A DNA stretch of 64,000 nucleotides from Cephalotus follicularis (lineage: Eukaryota; Streptophyta; Magnoliopsida; Oxalidales; Cephalotaceae), in NCBI GenBank assembly GCA_001972305.1, contig BDDD01000983.1:193577-257576 (forward strand), given 5' to 3'. The translations under genes were made by a program, and so were the position numbers. This document shows, piece by piece, positions 47,538 through 59,896 of the stretch; the first letter of the stretch is position 1, and each line of letters opens with the position of its first letter. The notes under the pieces were generated by a model, which saw nothing but the letters and a program-made list of their open reading frames with translations, did no database searches and had not been told where the DNA came from.

Positions 47538-50534
47538 GTTATTTCTGCTTTGAAGGCTCAAAAATTGGTAGCTAAGGGTGCTGAGGGTTACCTAGCTGTT
47601 GTAAAAGACGTCTCTAAGGATGAGTCTCACCTTGAGGACTATCCGGTTGTTAGAGAGTTTTCAAATGTGTTTCCAGAGGAGTTACCAGGTTTGCCACCGC
47701 AACAGGAGGTAGAGTTTACCATTGAGCTCATTCCCGAAGCGGCACCTATATCTAAAACACCTTACAGAATGGCACCATTAGAATTGCAAAAACTGAAGGA
47801 GCAATTGCAAGAATTGTTGGATCGGGGTTTTATCCGGCCTAGTGTTTCATCGTGGGGAGCTCCAGTTCTTTTTATCAAGAAGAAGGACGGGTCTATGAGG
47901 TTGTGCATAGACTACATAGAGCTTAATCGAATCACTATTAGAAATAAATACCCTTTGCCTAGGATTGATGACCTTTTTGATCAACTCCAAGGTACAAGGT
48001 ATTTTTCTAAGATCGATTTGAGATCGGGTTATCATCAGTTACGGGTGAAAGATGAGGACATAGCTAAGACTGCTTTTTGTACACGGTACGGACATTATGA
48101 ATTTCTGGTGATGCCATTTGGACTTACAAATGCACCGACAGTCTTTATGGATCTGATGAATCGGGTGTTTCATGAATACTTGGACAAGTTTGTGATCGTT
48201 TTCATTGATGACATCCTTGTGTATTCCAAGTCAAGAGAAGAACATGAAGCTCAACTTCGGATGGTGCTGGGTATTTTGAGGAAGAATCAGCTTTATGCGA
48301 AGTTTTCGAAATGTGAATTCTGCTTGGAGCAGGTGACATTTTTAGGCCCTGTGGTTATAGCAGATGGTATTAGTGTGGATCCTGCTAAGGTTAAGGCTAT
48401 TACCAAATGGCTGAGGCCTACTACGATAACGGGAGTTAGGAGTTTTTTGGGCCTGGCTGGCTACTATAGACGGTTTGTGGAAGGCTTCTCCTCCATAGCC
48501 TTGCCACTGACACAACTATTAAGAAAAGGAGCCAAGTTTGTGTGGAACAAAGAAAGGGAAGCAAGTTTTGAGAAAGTGAAGAATGGTCTGGTGTCTGCAC
48601 CAATTCTTCGGTTACCGTCTGGGTCAGGGGGGTACCAGATTTACAGTGATGCTTCCAAGAAAGGTTTGGGATGTGTTCCTATGCAACACGGTCATGTGAT
48701 AGCTTATGGTTCAAGACAGTTGAAGCCTTATGAAGTGAACTATCCTACACATGATCTAGAGTTAGCAGCTGTGGTTTTTGCATTGAAAATCTGGAGGCAT
48801 TATTTGTATGGAGAAACTTGTGATGTTTTCACTAATCACAAGAGTCTCAAATACATCTTAACGCAAAAGGAGTTGAACATGAGACAGAGGATATGGTTGG
48901 AGCTTTTGAAGGACTATGACCTGAATATTCAATACCACCCCGGTAAAGCAAATGTGGTAGATGATGCTTTGAGTAGAAAGAGTTTTGGAAGTGTAGCGGC
49001 TTTGCTTACTCAGCCACAGTTGATAGTAGATATGGAGCGTTTGGATTTGAATTTGTTTGTTCGGGGTTCTGGAGGTTATATGGCTAGTATGAGTATAGAA
49101 CCTACCCTTATATCTCGGATTAAGACGGCTCAGAGTGATGATGGTGAACTATGGGCCTTAGTCCAGAATGTTGATGAGGGTAAAAAGTTAGAGTTCCGTG
49201 TGGATGAACATGGAGTGATCTGGTTGGGTAGTCAGTTGTGTCTACCGGCAGATACTACTATCAGAGATGTTGTTTTGTCAGAGGCGCACAGTTCTCCGTT
49301 CTCTATACATCCAGGTTCTATAAAAATGTATAGGGACTTGAAGCGAAATTTCTGGTGGAATGGAATGAAGAGGGATGTAGCAGAGTATGTAGGGAGGTGT
49401 TTGATCTGTCAGCAGGTTAAGATTGAGCACCAACGAGCCAGTGGTTTGTTATAGCCCTTGGAAGTTCCAGTTTGGAAATGGGAAAGCTTAGCGATGGACT
49501 CTGTTACAGGATTGCCAAGGATGTTCAAGAGGAATGATGCCATCTGGGTAGTGGTGCATCGTTTGACTAAATCGGCACATTTCTTGGCTATCAGGGAGAA
49601 CTTTTCTGTAGACCGGTTGGTGGAAGTTTTCCAGCGAGAGATTGTGAGACTACATGGGACACCTGTATCCATTGTTTCGGATAGGGATCCTCGTTTCACG
49701 TCTAGATTTTGGAAGGGATTCTAGAAAGCTTGGGGAACACGGCTCAATTACAGTACAGCTTTTCACCCACAGACAGATGGACAGTCGGAGAGGACCATCC
49801 AGACTTTAGAGGGCATGCTGAGGTCTTGTGCATTAGAGTGGGCTGGAAACTGGGATGAGTATTTGAGCTTGGTGGAGTTTGCATATAATAATAGTTGGCA
49901 TGCTAGCCTTCGGATGGCTCCGTTTGAGGCACTGTATGGGAGGAAATGTCGATCTCCGACATGTTGGGATGAGGTTGGAGAGAGATTCATCGAAGGACCT
50001 GAGCTAGTTCAGATAACTACGAAAAAAGTGACCGTAGCTAGGGAAAGACTGAAAGTAGCTCAATCTTAACAAAAGAGTTATGCAGACAAACATCGGAGGG
50101 AATTGGAATTTAGAGTTGGTGAACACGTGTTTCTGAAAGTTTCACCAAGGAAAGGAGTTCGAAGGTTTGGGCTAAAGGGAAAGTTGAGTCCACGGTTTAT
50201 TGGACCATTTGAAATTCTAGAAAAGGTTGGAGCGGTTGCTTACCGGTTAGCTTTGCCTCCACAGTTATATCATGTCCATAATGTGTTCCATGTGTCTTTA
50301 TTGAGGGGTTACCGGTACCATCCCTTGCATGTGGTTCACTATCCTTTTGATAGCATTCACGAGGACTTGTCTTGCGATGAGGAGGCTGAGGCTATTTTTG
50401 ATAGACAGGAGAGGGTCACTCGTAGTAAGACCATCCCTTTTGTAAAAGTCTTGTGGAAGAATCATCTCGAAAGCAAAGCTACTTGGGAGTTGGAGGAGCA
50501 TATTCGAGAGGAATATCCTTGCCTGTTTGAATAA
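47538..50534 (+). pseudogene. Element B pol: RT, RNase H, integrase, chromodomain-like tail
   Basis: Same frame as gag throughout, with further stops at 49452, 49722 and 50067 and no frameshift. [42 protein letters not shown] and the active site [11 protein letters not shown] (about 48205). RNase [20 protein letters not shown] and FTNHKSLKY; the last is normally T-D-H, so one catalytic Asp reads Asn. Integrase: the H-H-C-C finger ([10 protein letters not shown]...CLICQQVK), MDSVTGLP, VSDRDPRFTS and HPQTDGQSERT (D, D, E present), then the [10 protein letters not shown] and [13 protein letters not shown] modules. C-terminus: chromodomain-like [20 protein letters not shown]. The final stop TAA at 50532 is followed by the PPT within 45 bp. 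Confidence 0.93.
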
Positions 50535-50554
50535 GGTATGTGTATGGTTGTGAT

Positions 50555-50587
50555 TTCGGGACGAAATCCTTTTTAAGGGGGGGTGGA
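50555..50587 (+). other. Element B polypurine tract block
   Basis: TTCGGGACGAAATCC, then TTTTTAAGGGGGGGGTGGA, ending at the 3' LTR start. Same layout as 19191-19223 in element A. Confidence 0.88.
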
Positions 50588-53121
50588 TGTAATATCCCAT
50601 TTCTATGCTTACATGTTTTATGTTGGGATTATACCTTTTTATTTATGGTATGGTTTGTGGACCTCTTTGATTTTTAGTTTGAATTTCTTTTATTTTTGTT
50701 TTCTGGGCACAAAGCATCGACGCTCTCATTATAACTGCCGACGCTTTGGGTGTTGTGTGACACGTTGACGCCTAAACGTGTGACTTTGACGCGTTTTGTA
50801 TTTAAGTGTTTAACCGTCGACACTTTAAGTAAACAGTCGACGCTTTAGTCGGCTTTCCATACCAGTTTGGACGGTGACATGTTTAAGGAAAAAGGGGTTT
50901 TTGCCATTTTTGTTGATCTGATTTTCCTTCTTTGTTCGAAACCGAATCTGCATGAAAGGAAACTTATTAGTTGCACGATTTTACCATTAATTTGACACGT
51001 TTTTGTTGTTTTAAAACTGATCACTAAAATTCTTTGAAAATCATCTGCACATTTTAACAAACACGAACAGCAGCTTGAACGCATTTTTCTACACTGATTT
51101 TGACGTCTTTTGAAGGTAATTTCTAAACGAAAATTGTAGTTTTCACTTTGTAGTTTCAATATCACCCATTAATTTTTATTGAAACATGCTAGAATTTATT
51201 TTTGAGCATGATTTTAGAGGCCCGTTGAAACTAATTTTCTGTTGTTCTTAAATTGTTCCTATATGAGATTTTGTGCATATTTTGTTTTACTGATATTTTG
51301 ATCAAATAAATTCTGCTATAGATACGTAAATGTTATTGTTTTATACTATGAGAGACAAAAATCAGATTATAGTTCATGATTTTGTAAACTATTTTAAAAC
51401 CATGTTTTGACATGAACATGCTATGCTAAACTTTTTATTTTCATGATTGTGTATTTATAATCACCATATCGATAGTCACAGACTAATATGACATGTTTTT
51501 AAGTCTGGTTATTGCTACTATAACTTTTGTAGATGGAAAATACGAGTTGTTCATGAAATTGAAACTGTTTTCTGCAACTGGTATTCTGTACTCAACACAA
51601 ACCGTCGACGCTTATTCCTTGAGCGTCGCCGGTTTGTAATGTTTTGTGCTGTGGTCAATCGACTCTTTGCTCGACGCTTTGTCCTTTTATGCAACGAAAC
51701 TGTCGACGCCTAAGGATAAACTGTCGACACTTTATGGCAGTTTTGATGTTTCATTCTTTTTATGTTATGTGATGTTTGGACTCATATGTTTAGGTCTTAA
51801 TATCGTACGTGGTGGAGTTTAGGACACTCTAGGATACTTTTGTCCGGTATTCGTGTTTGTTTAGATTTTTCGACCAGCTAAGGTACGAATTCTTCATTCT
51901 TTGGTACTCCTTCGATTAAATTGAATTTCCATTATTCGATAATTTTGTACAGATTTATGTTTCTGGTTTTATCCGATATACAATTCATGTTTTGATTGGA
52001 TATCCTCATTGAAAAGGACTTATTATTGTTACATCGGATATTAAATTTTAATGCACATATTTTCTGCTATCGAAAATGTGATATTGTTTTGGGACATGGC
52101 TTCCACCTTAGGAAGTATGTTAAACTTCAGATACAGATCAGATTTTGATTTTGATTTTTGACATGAAAATATGATCCTCTTTAAATAATTTCAGATATGT
52201 GTGGAGACAGTATACCTAAGTACATTTTAAGTTATTTTCGAATAAAACAATATTTTAGCATAATAACATACAGAGAAAAACCCTACCTATGAGGTATCAT
52301 AGCCATGTTCTTTGGCACGGAGGATATGACACCTACCGTGGCGGTGCGATTGGTATACGGCGTCTCTTTTAAATATGTATCCTGAGGGTAGGATATGGAT
52401 CCTTTTGAGGCGTATGAGTATACTCTAGTTATTGTCAGAATTCAGAAATTCAGTATTTGGGATTGTTTGTGTTGTGCCATACACGACTTTTCCGTCTGAG
52501 CATGTGGGTCTCGCGAACCCCTTGCACCTATATATGTATGTATGTCAGAAATTCTCTGTTATGGAATTATGAAATCAGATAATGTTTTGAATTATGATAT
52601 TCTGCAATTCATAAAATTATGCTGGTTTTATAACTGCTCATTTTTAAATATTCTGCTTTACATTTTAAAGAACATTTACTATGTTACTTTACTGAATTTA
52701 AAGTTCAAATTCTTCTATCTACCGTTTACTGTTTTATTTCCTTATCCGTACTGAGGTTTTCTCAGCCGCGTTTTTGTTTATATGCGGCAGGTTTCCCGAA
52801 GGATGGGGGAAATGTGTGATGAGAGTTACCCACTTGTCAGAGGATCAGTTAGGAGTTGATCCATTGTGTTTTCAGTAGTGTTGATCATATTTTGCGTTAA
52901 AATCAGACTAGTTTCCTCTTAGACAGTATTTGGATATCGGATTATGGTTTGTTTTTATTTATGAATGGTTAAATTTTCAGACTCTATTTTATATCAATTT
53001 GTTATAAGCTATGATATTAGACCACCACTTCCGTTTCGCATCAGTCTATTGTTTAGGTATTCTGTTATGTTTCAGTTTGGTATTATGACCTGTAAGGGCT
53101 CCCACCCTCGAGGGTGTTACA
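50588..53121 (+). repeat. Element B 3' LTR (2534 bp)
   Basis: TGTAATATCCCA...GAGGGTGTTACA, collinear with the 5' LTR. Contains RYCGAC tracts (50705-50855 and 51590-51735) and the hairpin at 52751-52765 (loop GTTTT instead of GTTTG). Many differences from the 5' LTR are CpG transitions. Confidence 0.95.
50705..50855 (+). repeat. RYCGAC tract 1, element B 3' LTR
   Basis: Units GCATCGACGCTC, GCCGACGCTTTG, GTTGACGCC, CCGTCGACACTTT and AGTCGACGCTTTA. It retains CG where the 5' LTR copy has TG or CA in several units. A second tract follows at 51590-51735. Confidence 0.85.
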
Positions 53122-54454
53122 ACCATAACCCTTGTTCTTTAGAAGTTATGGCTCCTCCTACTATTCTAATCGTATCCCACACCTCCAGATGTGGAATTCG
53201 GGAAGCCTCCGCTTCCTAGTGGGGATCGGAATCTATTTCAATATTATGGTCTCCGCTAGGGGTAGGACAAACCATCATACCAAATATGTAGGCTTTAAAG
53301 GTCAATTTGCATTAGGGCCTCGCCCTTGAAATGCAAGATCCGATACATCATTCGGCCTCCTGACCCATACAATCCACCGCTATGGCGGCGCTAATAGTAT
53401 GAACTCAGTATAAGTCCGTACCCACAGTCCTCAAAGAAATAAACCAGTTTTGATATCCACCAGGGGGCTGGTCAGAATGCCAAAACTTAGTTATTTCCTC
53501 CCAGTGCACCCCGCACCAGAATTTAATAGAAATGGTCATACGGGGGACCTCTGCTGAGGCAGTGATATCCCCAATATATCCATACTAGTAAATGAAAGAG
53601 TAGAAGGCCAACGGCGGAGCATCCGTGTGCTCACATCGCTTATGGACTTATTATTTTCAATTTGGAGGAATTTTAGGGTCTCACTTTTATTTAGCCAAAA
53701 CTGTTATTAGATTAATTTTAATCTTCAAATCTCATTTGATAACGGCTTAACATGCTTGGACGTGTATGGAAAAATAAAAATTCATCCATCTCATGCAGCC
53801 TAAAAAGTGGCCTGATTGGGGACTTTAACTATCTATGTGATCACGTGTGCCATAACGTGACCACTTGGTCTCCTAGGTGAAAACAAAATTTAATCTCAAC
53901 TTTATTACACATTTCATCATGCATACATGGTCTTCACTTGGTCTTATATCTTCCTTGATCTACTCTTCTTTCTCCGTTGTATCAAAATTTAAATAAATTA
54001 CAACCTTAGTAACTTAGAAAAAACTAGAATACAAAAGGGGAGAAGAGAATTTATTATACTCAATAAATAATAGACAACCTAATAAAATATTTTGACCACT
54101 GCCAGAAAGATTGCACTAAAGGTAGTGCAAAAAATCTTTGCAGGAAGTCAGCACATTCCAGCTGTTTAAAAACAGATTTTTACGTCACTTTGAACCTCTC
54201 GTTCAATGACTAATTTAGGTTCGTTTGAGATCTTGAGCATTACATCGGAATGCTTGAATGCTCCCTAGCATCATAAACATCCAATGTAGATTGCTTTCAT
54301 TCATCATACAATCCATTTAACTAGTCTTACCACATAAGATCAACCAAATGGAAATTGAATCAACCAAAAGTTGAAAACCAGAATTTTGCAACCCTAGCAT
54401 CCCATTTCACTTTAGGGTTTGGGACTCAAAATTTCGGCCAAGAGACAAAGTCTC
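53122..54454 (-). other. Copia D leader, distal part (no gene seen)
   Basis: Lies between gypsy B (TSD ACCAT 53122-53126) and gypsy C (TSD GTCTC 54450-54454) and, by position, belongs to the 5' leader of copia D. About 1.3 kb, without a convincing reading frame or repeat. It includes short GC-rich words near 53130-53420 (for example CCGCTATGGCGGCG) and AT-rich sequence after 53650. The total D leader would be about 1.5 kb, long for a copia element; an unrecognised older insertion is possible. Confidence 0.6.
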
Positions 54455-56541
54455 TGTAACGACCCCGACCCGAGCTCGCTAATAGTTCAAAGTGAACTCC
54501 GAGGATCGGTTGCGTTACGTTGGTTGCGAAACGTTACATCCTTTGGTACTATTCTCTAAAAGTACAATACATCATAAACTCATATCTCGCAACATCGTAC
54601 ATAACCTTAAATCCAAACTTTACACATAATCATCTTATATAAAGATGTCATAATCATATCGTTAATCTACATTACACAAGATCATTCTTTTACATTACAG
54701 CGGAAAAACTTTATTCCTATTACATAATAAAATATTAATGCAACATCATTTCATAGTCTTTCGTTCTCAAAAACTCCTTCTTAAGAGCTTCCTCTAAGCT
54801 CGAAATCTCCATTCATTCATTTCCTGAAAACATTTTATTTGAAAACAACATTGAAAGGAATGAGCTCAAAATAGCTCAGTAAGGTGTTTTTATAGTAAAC
54901 GCATTTCATCATGACTTTTTCTAGTCCATACCTATAATTAGAAACATTTCATAAAACATATCACTTTTCTAGTTAATATCATAACTAGATCATTTCGTAA
55001 ACATAAAAGTCATAAAAACCTTAATGAACCCTTTACACCGCTTCACCGGGGCATTGTGCACTCCCCAATTACTATCCTTACATCACATGCATGTCCGTGA
55101 GCACGCTCGGCTCCATTAACTTTGAGCATCTCGCTCCATTCCCCTTGGATCACAATCCAAGGGCGGTTCATTCATCATTTACTTTGAGTGATCAGTTCAA
55201 AGCAATCATAAAAATCATTTCATAGCATCTCTTTCACAATCCATAAACTTTTCTCTTTATTTGAGTAATTTAACTCAAAACCTTTATAAAACAGTTTTGC
55301 ATCACTTCACTAAAACTGATAATTCATATAGAAATAAGCATTTTCAGTAAAAACTTAAAACATAAACATTAAAGTAGACATCCTTAATATTTCAGAAATC
55401 TCAAGATCATAACAATTGGTTGAGAATTGAATCCTCTATGAATTTTTGAAAGTGGCTGGTCCCATGAGAAAATAGGGCATGAGCAGTAAAATGAATCGTT
55501 GATTTTCATCAAGAATTTGACATAATTTCGGGATACATAAAACATAACAGTTAAATAGGACATCTTAAGGTTTTCAAAACATCCAGCCATTAAATTTTTC
55601 ATCAAGAAACGAGTAAGATATAATTTAAAGAAGCTGCTGCATAATCCAGAAATAAAACAGTACCTGAACAGAAATTTAAAACATGGATTTCCATTAAGAA
55701 AACGATAAAATCTTGAAACATGCATAGCATAACATTTAAAGAAGACATCTTAACGTTTCCAGAACATCCAACCATTCAAAAATCCATTGAGAATTGAACA
55801 AGTTATAACTAGAACAATCTGCTACATAATTGAAACCAAAACAGAGGAATAACTTTGATAAAATGGGTATGAAATCTCCTTACTTTTGCTTTAGAATTTC
55901 CTTCTCTTTTGTTCTCCACGAATTCTCCACTTCACTATCTACAGGAACACTTTCTTTCTCAACACAAAATGACTGAGTTCAACACCCTTTGCCATTAAAT
56001 AGAGGGATAGCTTGTGAGGTAAGTTTCTTCCCCCCTCTCACACACTCAATTCTCTCTCTTGGCAGCCCATTTGACAAAATTTAACCAATCCAAGTGTTTA
56101 CACTTATTACATCCCCATATAACACCTTATAGCATCTTCCCCTGGCCTGCCATGTGTCCAAAATTATAGATTTTTACCCACAAAATGCCAAAAAGTCAGA
56201 TTTTACCTTTTGTCTGTAGCTCAAAGCGTCGACGTTTTCCTTCTAAGCGTCGGCGGTCAGAGCCTTTTCCTGAGTTTTTCACCTCTATCCCGACTAAAGC
56301 GTTGGCGCTTTCTCACAAAGCGTCGCCACTTTAAGTCAACGCGCACACATAACTTCAACGCGTCGACGTTTAAAATTAGGACATCGACCATTACCCAAAG
56401 CGTCGACGCTTTCAATAAAACCGTCGGCTAATTTACACAAGCGTAGGGTCATACTACGGGTCCCTTAAACTATTTGCTAATTTACACAATAGAAATATTT
56501 TTCCATAATTAATATCTTACATGGAAACTTGGGTTATTACA
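54455..56541 (-). repeat. Element C 3' LTR (2087 bp)
   Basis: On the minus strand: the start TGTAATAACCCAAG (56541), an RYCGAC tract (56435-56222), TATA-like words (TATAAGGTG and TTATATGGGG, about 56130-56110), the hairpin TGAGCT-loop-AGCTCA (54861-54878), and the end GGGTCGTTACA. Its first 100 bp recur at 57276-57378 with about three differences. Confidence 0.9.
56222..56435. repeat. RYCGAC tract in the LTR of C
   Basis: About eight units: GCGTCGACGTTT, GCGTCGGCGG, GCGTTGGCGC, GCGTCGCCAC, GCGTCGACGTTT, ACATCGACC, AAAGCGTCGACGCTTT (56397-56412, a perfect 16-bp palindrome) and CCGTCGGC. Confidence 0.85.
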
Positions 56542-56579
56542 ATCTACCTTCCTTACAAAAATTTTGTCCTCAAAATTTG

Positions 56580-57262
56580 TTATACATTAGACTTAAAAAG
56601 ATGAGCGTACTCTCGTCTCATGGTGTCTTCCAACTCCCAGGTGGCTTCTTCAACTTCGTGATTTTTCCATAAAACTTTTACTAACGGAACAGTCTTGGTC
56701 CGCGGGACATGTTCTTTGTAATCTAGGATCTCCACTGGTTGTTCGTTGTATGACAAGTCTTCATGCACTTGAATAGGCTCAACTCTTAGAACATGAGATG
56801 GGTTGGCCATATATTTCCGTAGTAGCGATACATGGAATACGTTGTGTACATGAGATAGACTTGGTGGCAAGGCAAGCCTATACGCAACTTCTCCTATCTT
56901 TTCCAAAATTTCATATGGTCCAATGTATCGGGGACTAAGCTTTCCCTTCTTGCCAAACCGATTCATTCCTTTCCATGGTGATACCTTAAGAAAAACGTGA
57001 TCTCCCACTTCAAACTGTAGCTCTCTTCGTCTCTTGTCCGCATAGCTCTTCTGTCTACTTTGCGCCGTTAAGAGGCATTTCCGAATCAGTTTCACTTTTT
57101 CGGTAGTTACTTGTACCATTTCTGGTCCCAATAACTTCCGTTCTCCTACCTCTTCCCAACAGATAGGCGTTCGACATCTTTGTCCATAAAGTGCTTCAAA
57201 AGGTGCCATCTGCATGCTTGCTTGGAAACTGTTGTTGTAAGCAAACTCAATCAGAGCGGAAC
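56580..57262 (-). CDS. Element C integrase C-terminus with chromodomain-like end (fragment)
   Basis: The open frame enters at the end of the integrase core (LIEFAYNNSFQASMQMAPF, EALYGQRCRTPICW). It continues through SRQKSYADKRRRELQFEVGD, FLKVSPWKGMNRFGKKGKLSPRYIGPYEIL and [22 protein letters not shown], and ends with the chromodomain-like [20 protein letters not shown]. Stop at 56580. No internal stop or shift in about 225 codons, unlike B, although the rest of pol is deleted. The first Met is at 57215, but the natural protein was a longer polyprotein. A chromodomain directs integration to marked chromatin in this group. Confidence 0.9.
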
Positions 57263-57378
57263 CCCCGTACTCCCTGAGCGTAGGGTCATACTACAGGTCT
57301 CTTAAACTATATGCTAATTTACACAATAGAAATATTTTTCCATAATTAATATCTTACATGGAAACTTGGGTTATTACA

Positions 57379-57447
57379 GTCTCTCTAATATGCCAATATA
57401 CATTCTAAATGGTACAATTAATGCCAATTAGGGGCTCTGATACCAAT
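57379..57447 (-). other. Copia D leader proximal end and PBS
   Basis: The minus-strand PBS TGGTATCAGAGC (57445-57434) lies two bases inside the 5' LTR, complementary to initiator Met tRNA. The leader is cut 50 bp further on by element C. Confidence 0.88.
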
Positions 57448-59896
57448 TGTTGAAACCTGGAAAAGCAGCGGAAAAAAAAAGTTTCTGGCAATTAGGGTTT
57501 AGGGTGTATAATTTTAAAAAACGGATTCCGACATAAAGAACACCCATAACCATTGCCTAGAAATGTCCCAAGTTGGCCCTAGGATCACTAATTGGTCATT
57601 AGAAAGACCATATGGCCGAACCAAGCATGTGAGGGTTTGGTTCACCTAGGGTTTTCCAACCCCAAAAATGGCGAACATGGTGAATGGATAGGGTAATGCA
57701 CACCATACCCTAAACCATTCACAACCAATGTCTCCCCCTAACGAAGAGCTAGGGTTAGGCATAACCCTAGCAAGAACACACAACCTGAATAAAAACAAAT
57801 CATCTAGAGCTTGGCAAAGCTCTAGGAACAACTCACACACCACATCCATATAGCATGTAAAGAAGAAGGAAGTAAGAAAATACCTCAAGTCTTTACTCCT
57901 TCAAAAATGTGAATTCCTTTCCTTGATCTCCAAGAGTTTCTCCTTCACATTTGTTGCTCCCCTTGGCACGGCAAAGAACAATTGTGAAGCCACTTTTTCC
58001 GTTTCCAAGTTTCTATAAAAACTAAACAATTGGAGGAAGAGTTTTTATGCGAATCTCCACCTACAATTGCTTTGGTATGGTAAGAGGAAAGTATCCTAGA
58101 TTTTCTCTTCTTGAACAATCAAGTTCTAAGCAACCATGGTAGTGCTTTATTCTCCAAACCAGTAGAAGAAAATGAAGAGAAGAAAAGAGAGAGATGGCTA
58201 CGTGAGAGAGTTCAAGAGAGAAGGCAAAGAAACAATGCACATAGTCATTTTGGTGAAGTTGTCGTGTGCAACTTGGAGTGTGAGATTAATATCTCCACTC
58301 ACATGTACTCTAAGCCTATTAGAAGTTGACAACACACACCATGACTCACTCTCCTCCCTATGGCCAGCCATGAGTTTGATTCTAAGCCAAGTAATGGCTT
58401 GGTTTCATGTGCAAGACTTTGACCAAGTCAACCATAAAAATCAACCAAGTTAACTTAGTTACATTAAAGTAACTAGTTAGTCACACTAATGTGACTAGAC
58501 CTCCAATTTGGGCCGGCCATACCCAAGCATCACAAATCTAGGGTTCGGCCCAATTGGTTTCCCTATCCATGAAAAGTCAACTTTTCATAAATGACTATAA
58601 TACCCCTCGGCCCGGAAAGACTTATTTATGGTGTAGCTCGATTTCATTTCCTTAGAAATGAATAAAGTCTAGCAAAATAAATATTCAGAGGGCCAAGTAG
58701 CACCTCCCAGGTGCTATCCTCTTACTCAATGACATGTGCCCCACACATATCAACATGATCCAAAAACAGTAGGGACCCGAAAGCCCAGTAGGACCCCGGT
58801 ACAACTATAAGTTTCCTAGAACATCCCGGAGTTCTGGTACGACCACTTTAATAGTCCTCGACTATTAAAATGACCCCGGTGTGATTCCTTATCACCCCCC
58901 AGATCCATGGTATCACCCATGTCTATAAGTCGATATCCGGTAAACCAGTACTTTATTCAGTTAATGGCATATGTGTCATGTATCCTACGTCATACTTAGT
59001 TCCGACCGTGAGCTAGGGTTCAGAATAATGTCTCCCCCAGGTAAAACCGCGATAACTATAAATTCATGTACGCACTGAGACTATCGCCAGACTATCCCAG
59101 AAAACCCTATTCCAGTCTGCTTATACCTAGCCAGGAATTTTAAGTCTACGTTGGACATACAAAATATAGAGCCGATCACCCTCTTACGGGTGTGACGATT
59201 CCTTATTGCGAACTCGCCCATACATCTCAATGAAGTTTCCACAAGACCCAAAGACAACCCTTTTTCCAGCACGTGGCTAGTGCTGGGGAAGGCGAACATC
59301 AAAGTCAATCAGTTGCAACACAATGCATGCCAGCCGCTCAGGTCTAAGGACACAACGTAGCTCCATGAATGGTCTACTAGTCACCATAGACTATACACTA
59401 CAGAGACTATAGGAATCCTATTGACATAGGTAAGACTTTCCAAATAGGTTTCCTATGGTGGGTCTATTCAGTGACATGCTCCTTGCATGCACCTCGCATC
59501 AGCTTTAGGATAAAACCCAAATGGCTACGAGATGATCCATCCTCCACATACCCCGGGAGCAAGCATAATACGACAAGTCTTTACAGTTCATCTATTGTCC
59601 TAAAAGTGAACCTATGACTTGGAACAATTTGTCAGAAGGGAGTAAGGATCTCATTCTCGTAACCTCTCAGGCATGAGATCCAACCCTTTTGCGACAGGGC
59701 ACTGTATGTGTACTCGGATGACATGGTGATCATCCGATCCATTTAAGACGGTTTGGGATAATACATATAGTATGGTTTGCCATTGGTAAATTAAATATGC
59801 ACGTAAACATAAAGTGAATACAGATCATATAAATAGAAAGTGTTTGTACAAGCTGAATACCACAACGTGGCATGCAGAGACACCCCTACTCCAACA
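57448..59896 (-). repeat. Copia D 5' LTR (2449 bp)
   Basis: Pairs with 36690-39124 over its full length. Ends TGTTGGAGTAGG (minus, at 59896) and GGTTTCAACA (57448), next to the PBS. Differences from the 3' LTR are mostly single substitutions, with a few short indels such as at 59009-59030. Confidence 0.93.

Larger units (their letters stand above)
43271..53121 (+). mobile_element. Gypsy element B: full-length Tekay-like chromovirus
   Basis: 9851 bp, TSD ACCAT at 43266-43270 and 53122-53126. 5' LTR 43271-45794, PBS 45800-45810, gag-pol 45969-50534, PPT 50575-50587, 3' LTR 50588-53121. Domain order gag-PR-RT-RH-INT with a chromodomain-like end places it among the chromoviruses; the C-terminal VKVLWKNH...[14 protein letters not shown] region fits Tekay/Del. 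The LTRs are about 96-97% identical overall by eye. This is the best preserved element of the window, but it is disabled by four in-frame stops. Confidence 0.95.
54455..57378 (-). mobile_element. Gypsy element C: internally deleted chromovirus
   Basis: TSD GTCTC at 54450-54454 and 57379-57383. The minus strand starts TGTAATAACCC and ends GGGTCGTTACA. It retains the complete 3' LTR (54455-56541), the 3' end of pol and only about 100 bp of the 5' LTR start (about 57276-57378). PBS, gag, protease, RT and most of integrase are gone in one deletion whose ends are near 57262 and 57276. Intact TSDs show it inserted as a whole and was deleted later. Confidence 0.92.
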
